Shown here: in pieces, positions 9,268-18,315 of the stretch | Numbering within the stretch: position 1 is the first letter of the stretch | Layout: every line of letters starts with the position of its first letter | NCBI GenBank assembly: GCA_963589425.1 | Contig: CAVAKZ010000002.1 | Location: 1 to 64,000, forward strand | Origin: CAKRJP01 sp963589425 | Lineage (GTDB): Bacteria; Bacillota; Clostridia; Lachnospirales; Lachnospiraceae | Length of the DNA stretch: 64,000 nt | Reading direction: 5' to 3' | Program-made: the position numbers and the translations under genes | The notes under the pieces: generated by a model | The model's input: only the letters and a program-made list of their open reading frames with translations | Database searches by the model: none | What the model was told of the DNA's origin: nothing

Positions 9268-9306
9268 AGAATACATCAAATAGGGGATAATATGCAATCG
9301 TTTTCA
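9268..9306 (-). promoter_or_regulatory. Putative fructokinase promoter with overlapping cre-like site
   Basis: On the minus strand TTGCAT (9292-9297) and TATTCT (9268-9273) are 18 bases apart. Bases 9293-9306 read TGAAAACGATTGCA on the minus strand, one mismatch from the CcpA consensus TGWAANCGNTNWCA, and overlap the -35 hexamer. This would fit carbon catabolite repression. Confidence 0.4.
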
Positions 9307-9334
9307 CATGCTTTCACGGCATTATTTTGAATCA

Positions 9335-10795
9335 TTAATTTCTTTTTAATTTTCCTTTCACCATGCCAAGAAGCTGATTTAGAATTTCCAGCACCAGCTC
9401 CTCCTTCATAAGAATCATAACCACTCCATAAACTCCAAAGAAAAGAATGGCTGAAATACATAAAGTAAAGAAGGAACCTAAATGCAGGGCCTTCACCGGA
9501 ACTGCGCATAAACTGCCTAAAGCTGTAGCTAAGATTAGGGCTCCATAGCGCATATCAAGAAACATAGCCCGTACTGACCCTCTGAGGGCTATATACTGGA
9601 CAATAAATACAGCCACCTCAGCCACCAAGGTTCCAATAGCAGCTCCTGCCGATGACATACTAGGAATCAAGATGGCATTTAAGACAAGGTCCACCACCGC
9701 CCCAACAATCTCTGAGTAGAGAACGATTTTCTCTCCCCCTAAGGGTACTAACATCTGGATTCCCATAATATTAGTAAAGCCAATCAGCACCAGTGTAGGC
9801 ATAATAATCTGCATGGGGATGATGGATCCGCCGTAGGCATCTCCTGACAAGAAGAAAATGCCCTCCTTGGCAAAGAAGATAAAATAAACAGCCATAGGCA
9901 GAGAGATCAAAAAAACAAAATGAATAGCCTTTCTGGCAACTCGGTAGAATTCATCCATGAGTTTTTGTTCCACATAATAAGAAGCTCTTGGCAAAAGCAC
10001 AGTTCCCAGAGCCGTTACCACTCCAAGAAGAACCGTCTTAATCTTCACCGCCGCATTATAATAACCAACATCCGTATCCGTTTTCATAAATCCAAGCATT
10101 ACCGTATCCAGATTCGTATAAATAGTAGTAGCACAGGACATAGCAAAAAAGATTATGATTGGTTTCATATGTCTGCGAAACTTATACCTTCCTACCGGCC
10201 ACATGCAAATATACTTTCTGGCATGTAGAAGGTTTAAGACGCTGGAGGCGGAGCCGGCAAAAATAGTTAAGGCCGCGTAAATCACGGTATCCTGCTCACT
10301 TTTAATCATAAGGAACATAAGAATTACTGCTACAAACTTAAAGGCAATAGACCGCACCGTAATATAGGAATACTGCTCTAACCCCTTATAGAGCCACTCC
10401 ATACCAATAGCATTAAATATAATGGTGGTACTGGTAACAAGAAGCAAAGCCTTATTTTCAGCAAACTTTGGTACTACAACTAAAGAAAAAGCAAATACTA
10501 CATATACCAGGGCACTCATTAGTAGATTGATAATTACAAGTTCCTGCACAACTCTGGATAATTCTTCCTTATCATCCCGAACCTGGGCTGTAGCTCTAAC
10601 ACCGTAGGTTGGAATACCAAGCTGGGCAAACAAGGCAAAATAAGCCACTACAGAAGAAGCGAAGCCTACAATACCTGTTCCTGCAGGATGCAAGATTTCC
10701 GCCACATACCGGAAGGTAATTAAGGGAAAAATCACCTGTGACACCGTCAGGATGATATTCATAACGAAATTCAATTTTATAGATTGTTTTTTCAA
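9335..10795 (-). CDS. Oligosaccharide flippase / polysaccharide biosynthesis (MOP) membrane protein
   Basis: 486 residues with about 14 hydrophobic segments. The N-terminal 'LNFVMNIILTVSQVIFPLITFRYVAEILHPAGTGIVGFASS' region and the mid-protein 'TNLDTVMLGFMKTDTDVGYYNAAVKI' are characteristic of Wzx/RfbX-like flippases, which move lipid-linked sugar repeat units across the membrane. The start codon is TTG at 10793-10795, with GGGGGA about 9 bases upstream; no ATG is better placed. No glycosyltransferases flank it, so it seems to be an orphan flippase. A peptidoglycan-precursor role (MurJ-like) is less likely from the sequence. Confidence 0.82.
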   Translation of the reverse strand: MKKQSIKLNFVMNIILTVSQVIFPLITFRYVAEILHPAGTGIVGFASSVVAYFALFAQLGIPTYGVRATAQVRDDKEELSRVVQELVIINLLMSALVYVVFAFSLVVVPKFAENKALLLVTSTTIIFNAIGMEWLYKGLEQYSYITVRSIAFKFVAVILMFLMIKSEQDTVIYAALTIFAGSASSVLNLLHARKYICMWPVGRYKFRRHMKPIIIFFAMSCATTIYTNLDTVMLGFMKTDTDVGYYNAAVKIKTVLLGVVTALGTVLLPRASYYVEQKLMDEFYRVARKAIHFVFLISLPMAVYFIFFAKEGIFFLSGDAYGGSIIPMQIIMPTLVLIGFTNIMGIQMLVPLGGEKIVLYSEIVGAVVDLVLNAILIPSMSSAGAAIGTLVAEVAVFIVQYIALRGSVRAMFLDMRYGALILATALGSLCAVPVKALHLGSFFTLCISAILFFGVYGVVMILMKEELVLEILNQLLGMVKGKLKRN

Positions 10796-10856
10796 CTCAA
10801 AAAATCCCCCTTGTTATTTTGTGTCATTGGAATATCCATCAAATTTTCTTATGACA

Positions 10857-10894
10857 TAAAAGAGAGTCGGCAGCAAAAGGCACCGACCCTCTTA
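10857..10894 (-). terminator. Rho-independent terminator
   Basis: GAGGGTCGGTGCC and GCTGCCGACTCTC pair around a TTTT loop, followed on the minus strand by TTTTATG. It ends the GNAT-like gene at 10948. Confidence 0.8.
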
Positions 10895-10947
10895 TTATAC
10901 AATCAATAGGTTCTTAAAGACAATAGTCAAAAAAAGCCCCTATAAAC

Positions 10948-11790
10948 CTATACAAGAGCTCTCTCATAACACTGAACCAGACAATCTTCCAAAGGCTCAC
11001 CAAAAATATAATTATATAAGTTTAATTCATTTTCATTATCAATGGCCAAATTCAGAATATATCCTTCCTTTGGTATATTGGTAACCACCAGAGCCAGCAT
11101 TCCCAAAATCGTATACTTATTTTTCCAATGGGGATCAATATAAAGATTACCAATATTGATTTCTGAATCGGCTCCATTCTGGACCAAAACAGCTCCTCTG
11201 ATATTTTTATCCTCTACCACAAAAAGGCTTTTGTTCAAATCACAGCCTCGAAGCATATAATCTCGAACCCTGGAAGGCACATCACATTTTTTCTGATGTA
11301 AATAAAATTTAATTTCATCCAAGGAAAGTCTTTTGGCTTTTCCCTTACTTATCCCTATAAAGGATTTTAAATTCTCTATTTTATCTAAATTTCTTAAATC
11401 ATAGCTATATACATGCCAATTCAAAACCAAGGGTTCAAATTCAGCCATTCTAAGAAAGATTAGAAACTCTGACATCTCTTCACGGGTTCCTGTAGGACAG
11501 CAAATAAAGCGGCGAATCCCCTGTTCTTTGAATTTGTCCTGGGCATAATAAATTGCGCCCATAGCCCAACCTTCTTCCCTGGCTTCCGGTCTTGTAAAAA
11601 TAAAGTCTAATTCCACGGTATCCGGCTGACTTGGATCAAATACAAATGCTGCCACTGTCACAATCTTTTCATCCTCGTCTTGCCCAATAACAACCCATCC
11701 ATCCTGATTTTTAAGTTTCTCTCTTGTCTCTTCTGTTAAAAATTCAAACCGGGCATACTTAATCTCCCCTGTTAATATACTATAATGCAT
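10948..11790 (-). CDS. GNAT-like acyltransferase-fold protein, function unknown
   Basis: 280 residues in two roughly equal halves. Each half resembles the GNAT fold: the first has 'KIVTVAAFVFDPSQPDTVELDFIFTRPEAREEGWAMGAIYY', the second 'LFVVEDKNIRGAVLVQ', 'NIGNLYIDPHWKNKYTILGML' and 'YILNLAIDNENELNLY'. The Q/R-x-x-G-x-G/A acetyl-CoA loop is not clearly preserved in either half, so catalysis cannot be claimed. AGAGGAG precedes the ATG. It is flanked by terminators on both sides and is probably monocistronic. Confidence 0.55.
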   Translation of the reverse strand: MHYSILTGEIKYARFEFLTEETREKLKNQDGWVVIGQDEDEKIVTVAAFVFDPSQPDTVELDFIFTRPEAREEGWAMGAIYYAQDKFKEQGIRRFICCPTGTREEMSEFLIFLRMAEFEPLVLNWHVYSYDLRNLDKIENLKSFIGISKGKAKRLSLDEIKFYLHQKKCDVPSRVRDYMLRGCDLNKSLFVVEDKNIRGAVLVQNGADSEINIGNLYIDPHWKNKYTILGMLALVVTNIPKEGYILNLAIDNENELNLYNYIFGEPLEDCLVQCYERALV

Positions 11791-12101
11791 TGGTTCTCCT
11801 CTGTACTTCTATCTTTCAATTGGCTTAGACTCTATTATACGATATTTTCCCTGCAGAAGGCAAAAAATATTGTTTATTTTCAAATTAAATATCTAAAGCT
11901 GCGTGATATACCCAATAAACTGCATTTGTAATCATGAATTCAATAGGGAAAAGTAGTTGCAATTCAAACAGTTAGCATTATAACCATTTAAATTATAGGT
12001 ATCAACCACTATAAAAAATCGACAAGTATTCCTACATCTACCGTAGGGGATACCTGTCGATTTTTATATCTTTATTTTATGCTTTTTATAATAAATATAA
12101 C
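11791..12101. other. Intergenic stretch: leader region and msmX terminator
   Basis: The first ~100 bases hold the presumed promoter of the GNAT-like gene, and the last part holds the hairpin at 12014-12065. I see no gene or structured RNA in between. Confidence 0.5.
12014..12065 (-). terminator. Terminator after msmX
   Basis: AAAAATCGACAGGTATCC and its complement, with small mismatches, enclose an internal CCTAC/GTAGG-type stem, and the minus strand continues into TTTTTTATAG. A/T runs on both sides may let it work both ways, but the only gene ending here is msmX. Confidence 0.8.
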
Positions 12102-13214
12102 CTAGTTTGTAATTACCAATTCTGTTTCTTTATCAAAGAAATGTGCATGCTCCATATCAAGGGCAAACTGAATATGGTCACCCTGCTTTGCATTGGTTCT
12201 TGGATCAACTCTGGCTGTTACCTGAGCACCTGCATAATCGAAATACAAGAACACTTCTGCACCCAACAACTCGTATACACGGATGTTTGCCTCAATCACG
12301 CTATTAGGTGAAGCTGCAAGGAACATCGGAGAATCGTGAATATCCTCTGGACGGATACCCAGAACAACTGTCTTTCCGTCGTATCCTCCTTCGATCAAAG
12401 CCTTTGCCTTTGTAACCGGAACTGCAAGCTTAGCATCTCCAACCTGGGCTGTAACTTCCTTTCCTTGTACAGAAATCTTAGCATCCATAAAGTTCATCTG
12501 TGGAGATCCGATAAATCCTGCTACAAAAAGGTTCTGTGGCTTATTGTATAAGTTGTGAGGAGTATCGATCTGCTGAACAACTCCGTCCTTCATAACTACG
12601 ATTCTGGTACCAAGGGTCATAGCCTCAGTCTGGTCATGTGTAACGTAGATAATGGTTGCTCCTAATCTCTCATGTAACTTAGAGATCTCAATTCTCATCT
12701 GAACACGTAACTTTGCATCCAAGTTAGAAAGAGGCTCATCCATAAGGAATACCTTCGGATTACGAACGATAGCACGTCCCATGGCAACACGCTGACGCTG
12801 TCCACCGGAAAGAGCCTTTGGCTTACGATCTAAGAGACCTTCCAGATCCAATACCTTAGCTGCCTCACGTACCTTCTTATCAATCTCATCCTTTGGTAAT
12901 TTACGAAGTTTCAAACCAAAGGCCATGTTATCATATACAGTCATATGTGGATACAAAGCATAATTCTGGAATACCATTGCGATATCACGATCCTTAGGCT
13001 CTACATCATTCATGCGCTTGCCGTCGATCAAAAGATCACCGCTGGAAATATCCTCAAGACCGGCAACCATACGAAGCGTTGTAGACTTACCACATCCGGA
13101 TGGACCTACAAAGATGATAAATTCCTTGTCTTCGATATCAAGATTAAAATCTTTAACTGCGTGGAAACCATTAGAATATACTTTGTTGATGTTGTTTAAT
13201 GAAATACTTGCCAT
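12102..13214 (-). CDS. msmX: Multi-sugar ABC transporter ATP-binding protein (MsmX/UgpC/MalK family)
   Basis: 370 residues, the usual length. Walker A 'GPSGCGKST' (about residues 37-45), Q-loop 'VFQNYALYPHMTV', ABC signature 'LSGGQRQRVAMGRA', Walker B 'VFLMDEP' and H-loop 'YVTHDQTEAM' are all intact. The C-terminal third is the OB-fold regulatory domain typical of MalK/MsmX ('LGIRPEDIH'). In Firmicutes one such ATPase commonly energises several CUT1 sugar importers. The lac-type permeases at 18.3-20.0 kb have no ATPase, so they are likely clients. It lies 58 bases downstream of the HPr-like gene and is probably cotranscribed with it. Confidence 0.92.
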   Translation of the reverse strand: MASISLNNINKVYSNGFHAVKDFNLDIEDKEFIIFVGPSGCGKSTTLRMVAGLEDISSGDLLIDGKRMNDVEPKDRDIAMVFQNYALYPHMTVYDNMAFGLKLRKLPKDEIDKKVREAAKVLDLEGLLDRKPKALSGGQRQRVAMGRAIVRNPKVFLMDEPLSNLDAKLRVQMRIEISKLHERLGATIIYVTHDQTEAMTLGTRIVVMKDGVVQQIDTPHNLYNKPQNLFVAGFIGSPQMNFMDAKISVQGKEVTAQVGDAKLAVPVTKAKALIEGGYDGKTVVLGIRPEDIHDSPMFLAASPNSVIEANIRVYELLGAEVFLYFDYAGAQVTARVDPRTNAKQGDHIQFALDMEHAHFFDKETELVITN

Positions 13215-13272
13215 GATAAATACCTTTCTTTTATTCTCTTTTTTTATTTTGTTTTTATTTAATTCTCTATTG

Positions 13273-13506
13273 CTATTTAACTATAAACTTGTCAAGTGCT
13301 GCATAAATAGCATCCAAATCATCGTCCTTATGGATCTTCAAGGTCAGACTCTTTGAAGTATCCAGGCTGAAGATACCCATGATGGATTTTGCATCAATTA
13401 CGTAACGGTCATGTACCAAATCAAAATCATTGTCAAAAGATGTAAGGGCATTAACAAAATCTTTTATCTTTTCAATAGTATCAATTTTAACAGTAACTGT
13501 AGTCAT
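13273..13506 (-). CDS. HPr-family protein lacking the PTS histidine (Crh-like)
   Basis: 77 residues with the HPr fold pattern. It aligns without gaps to B. subtilis HPr from residue 11 to 41. The HPr kinase site is kept ('AKSIMGIFSL', Ser41 = Ser46 of HPr), but His15 is replaced by Thr10 and Arg17 by Glu12. It therefore cannot accept phosphate from Enzyme I in the normal way but could be phosphorylated by HPr kinase, like Crh of Bacillus, a CcpA corepressor. A perfect GAAAGGAG site precedes the ATG. It is first in the operon with msmX, which suggests a regulatory link between carbon state and ABC sugar uptake. Confidence 0.75.
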   Translation of the reverse strand: MTTVTVKIDTIEKIKDFVNALTSFDNDFDLVHDRYVIDAKSIMGIFSLDTSKSLTLKIHKDDDLDAIYAALDKFIVK

Positions 13507-13703
13507 CTGAAATCTCCTTTCAAATTAATAAAAACCTCTCTCGTTCCTTTATGTGTTTATTATATACAAAGCTATTTTTCCTGTCATCGTTAAACTAACC
13601 AAAATAACCAAAAGATCTTCGTTACTTTAACTTGGCTACTTAGTTGACGAAAGGCTTTCCCACAGGTTAGAATGTAAAAATCAAAGGGTTTTGAGGTGTG
13701 ATC

Positions 13704-14603
13704 ATGACAAATACAGAACAAATTGAAGAATTATTAGACCAATTAAAAAATCAGACCGGCATCCGTTTTGCTATCCAGGACAGCCAGGTTGATGATGAGG
13801 AATTGCTTATTACTTTAAAGAATATGCTGCGGGCCGGACACAGCAGCACATCAAAGGAAGGCTTTCTTCGTGGACTTTTGCTGGGACTCTTGTCCGACCA
13901 AGAAATCCTTAATGGAATTAACCGCTTTCATTTAGAAAAAAACGGATATTTTTTTCCGGTTCTCATGGAGGTTAAGCAGGCCTTCTCCTCCTTGGAACAA
14001 TCTGTCTTCGCCCAGTTTTTTTCTTCCGGTGCAGACACCCTCATTCAGATTGACGAATGTCATATAGCTCTGATTCGCCAGCTTCCTCAAGCCCAATCTT
14101 TAGAGTCCCTGCGTCAGATCTTACTTGATATGCAAGGCACCCTAGAAGCTGAGGCCATGATTTCTATAGTTTTTGCTTACGATGGCATCGCCACATCCCT
14201 AACACAATTGCCGAATATTTTTCTTAATATCTCCTCTGCCATGGAGATTGGAAATATTTTTTCTGATACAGACCGTATCCACTGGGCAAGGGATTTAGGC
14301 CTTGGAAAACTTATCTATCAATTGCCAACAGATATCTGCAAGGAGTATCTTCAGAACCATTTTAAGGGGATCCATATTTCAGATATAGATGATGAAACCT
14401 TGCACACCATCCATACCTTTTTGGATTCGGGCCTTAGTATTGCAGAGTGCGCCAGAAAGCTTTATCTGCACCGCAATACCCTGATTTATCGTCTGGACAA
14501 GATTCAGCAGCTTACCGGGCTAAACATCCGAAACTTCAACGATGCCCTCACTTGTAAGATCGCCCTCATGATCTCCACCTATCTTCAATATCAGGAAGGC
14601 TAA
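13704..14603 (+). CDS. PucR/CdaR-type transcriptional regulator (C-terminal HTH)
   Basis: About 299 residues from the ATG at 13704, with GAGGTG 5 bases upstream; an in-frame GTG at 13698 overlaps that site. The C-terminus carries the PucR-type helix-turn-helix: 'LDSGLSIAECARKLYLHRNTLIYRLDKIQQLTGLNI', with the 'LHRNT(L/V)xYRL' motif. The central region resembles the GGDEF-like/CdaR domain of this family. It is divergent from the Crh-like/msmX operon and ends 5 bases from the convergent small membrane protein gene. It may regulate the adjacent sugar genes, but its ligand is unknown. Confidence 0.8.
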   Translation: MTNTEQIEELLDQLKNQTGIRFAIQDSQVDDEELLITLKNMLRAGHSSTSKEGFLRGLLLGLLSDQEILNGINRFHLEKNGYFFPVLMEVKQAFSSLEQSVFAQFFSSGADTLIQIDECHIALIRQLPQAQSLESLRQILLDMQGTLEAEAMISIVFAYDGIATSLTQLPNIFLNISSAMEIGNIFSDTDRIHWARDLGLGKLIYQLPTDICKEYLQNHFKGIHISDIDDETLHTIHTFLDSGLSIAECARKLYLHRNTLIYRLDKIQQLTGLNIRNFNDALTCKIALMISTYLQYQEG

Positions 14604-14608
14604 TCTTT

Positions 14609-15127
14609 CTATCCTTTTGTATGCACCTTGCTGGGGGCGGCCCGAAACATGGCCTCCAGGAAATTTTCGTTAGGCTCAAACAATACCTTTATCTCACTGC
14701 CGGTATCCGGATCCCGGATGATCATGGTATAGTAAGAGACCTTGGGATCATGGGAGAGACAATCAAAGGTCTTCATCTTTCGTCCAACATAGGGCTGCAC
14801 CGGCTCTGTTTTGGAGGGTGCAACTACCACCACATCCTTCATTTCACAGCAAATAAGATTCTGCCTCTTTGTTTTTCGTTTAATCTTTGTAATCTCCAAA
14901 AGACCGTTGGTAAAGCTATAGTCAAAGTCCAGCTTGGTATTCTGAGTCACAAAATAAGTTGCTATGATCATGGCGATCAAGGGAAGGCCAAAGATCCTAT
15001 AGTCTATAAAAACAAAGTTAAATGCCACAAAGACGGTAAGAACCATCAGCAAAATGTTGTAAAATTTTGTAGCCTTAGGGGCCATTCTGTGGATATGCTG
15101 TTCCATGTACACATCGTTATAAATCAC
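14609..15127 (-). CDS. Small membrane protein of unknown function (DUF6106-like)
   Basis: 172 residues. Start is GTG at 15125-15127 with GGAGGG 8 bases upstream; the next ATG is seven codons later. Two closely spaced hydrophobic helices (about residues 22-40 and 45-60) are followed by a beta-rich cytoplasmic portion with 'DYSFTNGLLEITKIKRKTKRQNLICCEMKDVVVVAP' and 'FEPNENFLEAMFRAAP'. The pattern recalls a PH-like domain behind a helical hairpin as in DUF6106 proteins of Lachnospiraceae; this is from memory and unconfirmed. No enzymatic motif is seen. Confidence 0.55.
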   Translation of the reverse strand: MIYNDVYMEQHIHRMAPKATKFYNILLMVLTVFVAFNFVFIDYRIFGLPLIAMIIATYFVTQNTKLDFDYSFTNGLLEITKIKRKTKRQNLICCEMKDVVVVAPSKTEPVQPYVGRKMKTFDCLSHDPKVSYYTMIIRDPDTGSEIKVLFEPNENFLEAMFRAAPSKVHTKG

Positions 15128-15187
15128 TTGTTATCCCTCCATAAAATAATTATTTTCCTGGGTGACATTTTAGCACATATACGCACC

Positions 15188-15230
15188 ATAAGACAAATGC
15201 TCTCACTGCATGTGAGAGCATTTGTCTTAT
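15188..15230. terminator. Perfect 19-bp inverted repeat, probable lacZ terminator
   Basis: Arms at 15188-15206 and 15212-15230 are perfectly complementary (ATAAGACAAATGCTCTCAC) with a 5-base loop. It lies 10 bases past the lacZ stop. There is no long U-run on either side, so termination is likely but not textbook. Confidence 0.6.
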
Positions 15231-15239
15231 TTCTCCTTC

Positions 15240-18200
15240 TTATATACCACGGAAAGAGAAGTTCAATGTCAATTTTTTACTATTATCAATTAGATATTCC
15301 GGATGAGTAAGTGCACCCCAGGTATCATCTCCTCCAATACCCATTTGTTCTAATCCCACACGGACAAAGCTATAATGTACCGGCGGAAGCTCTGTTGCAT
15401 GAAGGGCATTGTCAAGCTCATGTGGAGAATAAGGCAGGGCGGAAAAATGCAGCTTGTCGCCTTTGAATAAAAGTCCTCTGCCCTTGTCATCTGTCAGCTT
15501 CGCATAACGAACCCCTAACTTATTACCACATTCCTGGGGAACTAAATATTTGGCCATATTATCGGCAACCTTATTGCTGTAAAGTCCCAATTTTGCATGG
15601 CACCGGTCAAGATAGGTTTCGTCAGGTCCTAATCCATACCAGGTCAAGTTATCATAATCTGCATCCATAGTAAAGAGCAGGCTGTACTCAGGAAGCTCTC
15701 CAACTTCTGCAGATGGATCCATGGTCATGGCAACCTTAATCTCCCCGTCACCATAGACACTGTAGGCAACCTGGCAATCTAATTCCGGTTTCACCGGCAA
15801 ATGATAAGTGTAAGTGATTGTCACATGGTCTTCCGCCTCGTCTACTCTACAATCAGTGGCTGCACGTCCATGATTGTATTTGTAGGAAGAATACATGCTG
15901 GCAATCTTCCACTGTCCGGCTCTAAATGGCAGGAGATTTGCCACATCATTATCTGTTAGAGCCCGCCAGAAATTTGGCTTTGGTATGGTCTTAAATAACT
16001 CTACACCTGCATAGCGGTAAGAAACCAGACCCCCGTGTATAATAGAGAACAAGACTTCAAAATCTTCTCCCTTAACACCAATATTGTTCCATCCTTCTGT
16101 AATCTCATATGCTTTTGTAGAAGGCTTGTCTTCCGGCATATGTCCCAGAACTTCCTGGCCATAAGCTATCTCGTGACCTTTCTTTGCCCAAGGGGTATCC
16201 TCCTTCAGTACAAAGGAGAGAGTCAAAACATACTCGCCCTCTGTGGGAATTTCAACATCTAGTTCAAGCTTTTTCTTTTTCAGGGGTTCTAGGTTAATGC
16301 TAAGAAGCTTGCGCTCTACAAGCCTGCCCTCTTTTTCCAGGCTTAGCACAGCATCATATGCATTGGTATTGGTGAAGAGATTCTTATTGCGAATATAAGC
16401 GACTTTATCATGAATCTCAACACATATTGGCTGGTAGTTAAATTTAACTTCCTGCATCTTAGGGGAAGGATCTCTGTCCTTTCCATAGCAGATTCCATTT
16501 CCACTGAAATTATAATCGCAGGGGCGCACACCAAAGTCTCCGCCGTAGGCCTGGAATTCCTTGCCATAGCGGTCTTTCTTTGTCAGGGACTGGTCAATAT
16601 AGTCCCAGATAAAACCACCCTGGAAGAGGGGTTCTTCTTCCATAAGGTCTGTATATTTATGCATAGCACCACAGGAATTTCCCATAGCGTGGGTATATTC
16701 GCAAAGAATGTAGGGCTTATCCTTATGTTTTTTCAAATAATCCCTAATTTCCGCTGCCGGTGTGTACATGGAGCTTACCATGTCTGTAGTTTCCGGATAT
16801 CTGGGATCCCACCAAACACCTTCATAATGAACCAACCTGGTATCATCCCATTTGTGGAAGGCCTTGCTCATTTCCAAAATATCCTTGCCACCATAAGATT
16901 CATTCCCACAGGACCAAATAACAATAGAGGGATGATTCTTATCTCTCTCAAACATACTTCTTGCCCGGTCTAAGATCATCTCCTGGTATTCCGGTCTGTC
17001 ACCGGGAACCACAAAATCCCTGTCCACCTTTCCTCTCTGGTGGGCATCCCAGGTTCCATGGGTTTCTAAGTTTGTCTCGTCAATGACATAAAGACCATAC
17101 TCATCACAAAGTCTGTAAATAGCTGTCTGATTTGGATAATGACAGGTACGAACCGCATTGATATTGTGCTGTTTCATGGTAAGGATATCTTTTAAAATAA
17201 TATCCTCTGTAATGGCTCTTCCCCGGTCTGCACTAAATTCATGACGATTGACACCATAGAATTCAATACGTTTGCCATTAATATGCATCATTCGGTTCTT
17301 CATCTCAAATTTTCTAAAGCCTACCCGTTCCTTTACTACTTCCTGTAAATCACCGGCCTTATCAGTAACATGGATGGTCAGGTCGTAAAGATAAGGATTT
17401 TCTGCACTCCAAAGACTTGGATTTTTCACCGGCATCTCCAAATGATTGAGGCCCCGGTACAGATCCATTGTAGCTACCAATTCCACCTCGTCATCAGACA
17501 GGCAGATTTCTGCCTTACCCTCTCCGGTAGCTTCAAGATCCAAATACAAAACCGCATCCTTATACTCCCCATCCAGGATAGTCTTGACCTTCATATCACG
17601 AACATGCACCCTTGGAACTGTGTAAAGGTATACCTCTCTGAAAATACCTGAGAACCGGAAGAAGTCTTGATCCTCACACCAGGAACCTGCCGTCCACTTA
17701 TAAACCTGGACTGCCAATTTATTGCTTCCCTTTTTAAGATAGGGGGTCAGTTCAAATTCAGATGGGGTAAAGCTATCCTCACTGTATCCTACATAATGAC
17801 CGTTAAGCCACAGGGCCATACCACTTTCTACACCCTGGAAGGATATATATACCGGACCATTTTTCATCCTTTCCGGAACTTCAAAATATTTCACATAGGA
17901 TCCTACCGGATTAAATTCCTCCGGAATCTCTCCCGGCAAAACCTTCTGTCTGCCATCCCAGGGATACTGGGTATTTGCATACTGGGGGGCATCATAACCT
18001 TCCATTTGAATATGGGCCGGCACTCGGATGTCATCCCATGTACTGCAATCATAATCCTCTTTTTCAAATCCAGGGATAAGAGATGCAATATTTTTTGCAT
18101 AAGAGAATTTCCAAATACCGTTTAATGATTCTTTAAAATCCAGGCTTCCCCTTTTTGCACTTTCCTCGTTTAAAAAATACAGGTGATCAGAATGTGCCGG

Positions 18201-18260
18201 AAGGCGGTTTTCCATAAATATTTCAGGATTTTTTATGATACTATACCGAAATTCTTTCAT
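15240..18260 (-). CDS. lacZ: Beta-galactosidase, glycoside hydrolase family 2
   Basis: 1006 residues, the normal length for long LacZ enzymes, which hydrolyse lactose and other beta-galactosides in the cytoplasm. Domain order is the GH2 jelly-roll ('SYVKYFEVPE', 'ALWLNGHYVGYSEDSF'), immunoglobulin-like domain, TIM barrel and C-terminal Bgal small-chain domain. The acid/base Glu454 lies in 'WSCGNES' and the nucleophile Glu521 in 'ILCEYTHAMGNS'. 'VNRHEFSADRGRAIT' is the GH2 signature. No signal peptide. It is last in the cluster after the binding protein and two permeases, matching uptake and cleavage of a galactoside. GAGGATAATAAAT precedes the ATG. Confidence 0.95.
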   Translation of the reverse strand: MKEFRYSIIKNPEIFMENRLPAHSDHLYFLNEESAKRGSLDFKESLNGIWKFSYAKNIASLIPGFEKEDYDCSTWDDIRVPAHIQMEGYDAPQYANTQYPWDGRQKVLPGEIPEEFNPVGSYVKYFEVPERMKNGPVYISFQGVESGMALWLNGHYVGYSEDSFTPSEFELTPYLKKGSNKLAVQVYKWTAGSWCEDQDFFRFSGIFREVYLYTVPRVHVRDMKVKTILDGEYKDAVLYLDLEATGEGKAEICLSDDEVELVATMDLYRGLNHLEMPVKNPSLWSAENPYLYDLTIHVTDKAGDLQEVVKERVGFRKFEMKNRMMHINGKRIEFYGVNRHEFSADRGRAITEDIILKDILTMKQHNINAVRTCHYPNQTAIYRLCDEYGLYVIDETNLETHGTWDAHQRGKVDRDFVVPGDRPEYQEMILDRARSMFERDKNHPSIVIWSCGNESYGGKDILEMSKAFHKWDDTRLVHYEGVWWDPRYPETTDMVSSMYTPAAEIRDYLKKHKDKPYILCEYTHAMGNSCGAMHKYTDLMEEEPLFQGGFIWDYIDQSLTKKDRYGKEFQAYGGDFGVRPCDYNFSGNGICYGKDRDPSPKMQEVKFNYQPICVEIHDKVAYIRNKNLFTNTNAYDAVLSLEKEGRLVERKLLSINLEPLKKKKLELDVEIPTEGEYVLTLSFVLKEDTPWAKKGHEIAYGQEVLGHMPEDKPSTKAYEITEGWNNIGVKGEDFEVLFSIIHGGLVSYRYAGVELFKTIPKPNFWRALTDNDVANLLPFRAGQWKIASMYSSYKYNHGRAATDCRVDEAEDHVTITYTYHLPVKPELDCQVAYSVYGDGEIKVAMTMDPSAEVGELPEYSLLFTMDADYDNLTWYGLGPDETYLDRCHAKLGLYSNKVADNMAKYLVPQECGNKLGVRYAKLTDDKGRGLLFKGDKLHFSALPYSPHELDNALHATELPPVHYSFVRVGLEQMGIGGDDTWGALTHPEYLIDNSKKLTLNFSFRGI

Positions 18261-18315
18261 ATTTATTATCCTCGTTTAACCTTATTCTAAGATCAGGAGG
18301 GCATAAGCCCCCTGA

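Noticed and set aside
15188..15230. Perfect 19-bp inverted repeat considered as an insertion-sequence end
   Set aside because: There is no transposase or target duplication nearby, and the position right after lacZ fits a terminator.
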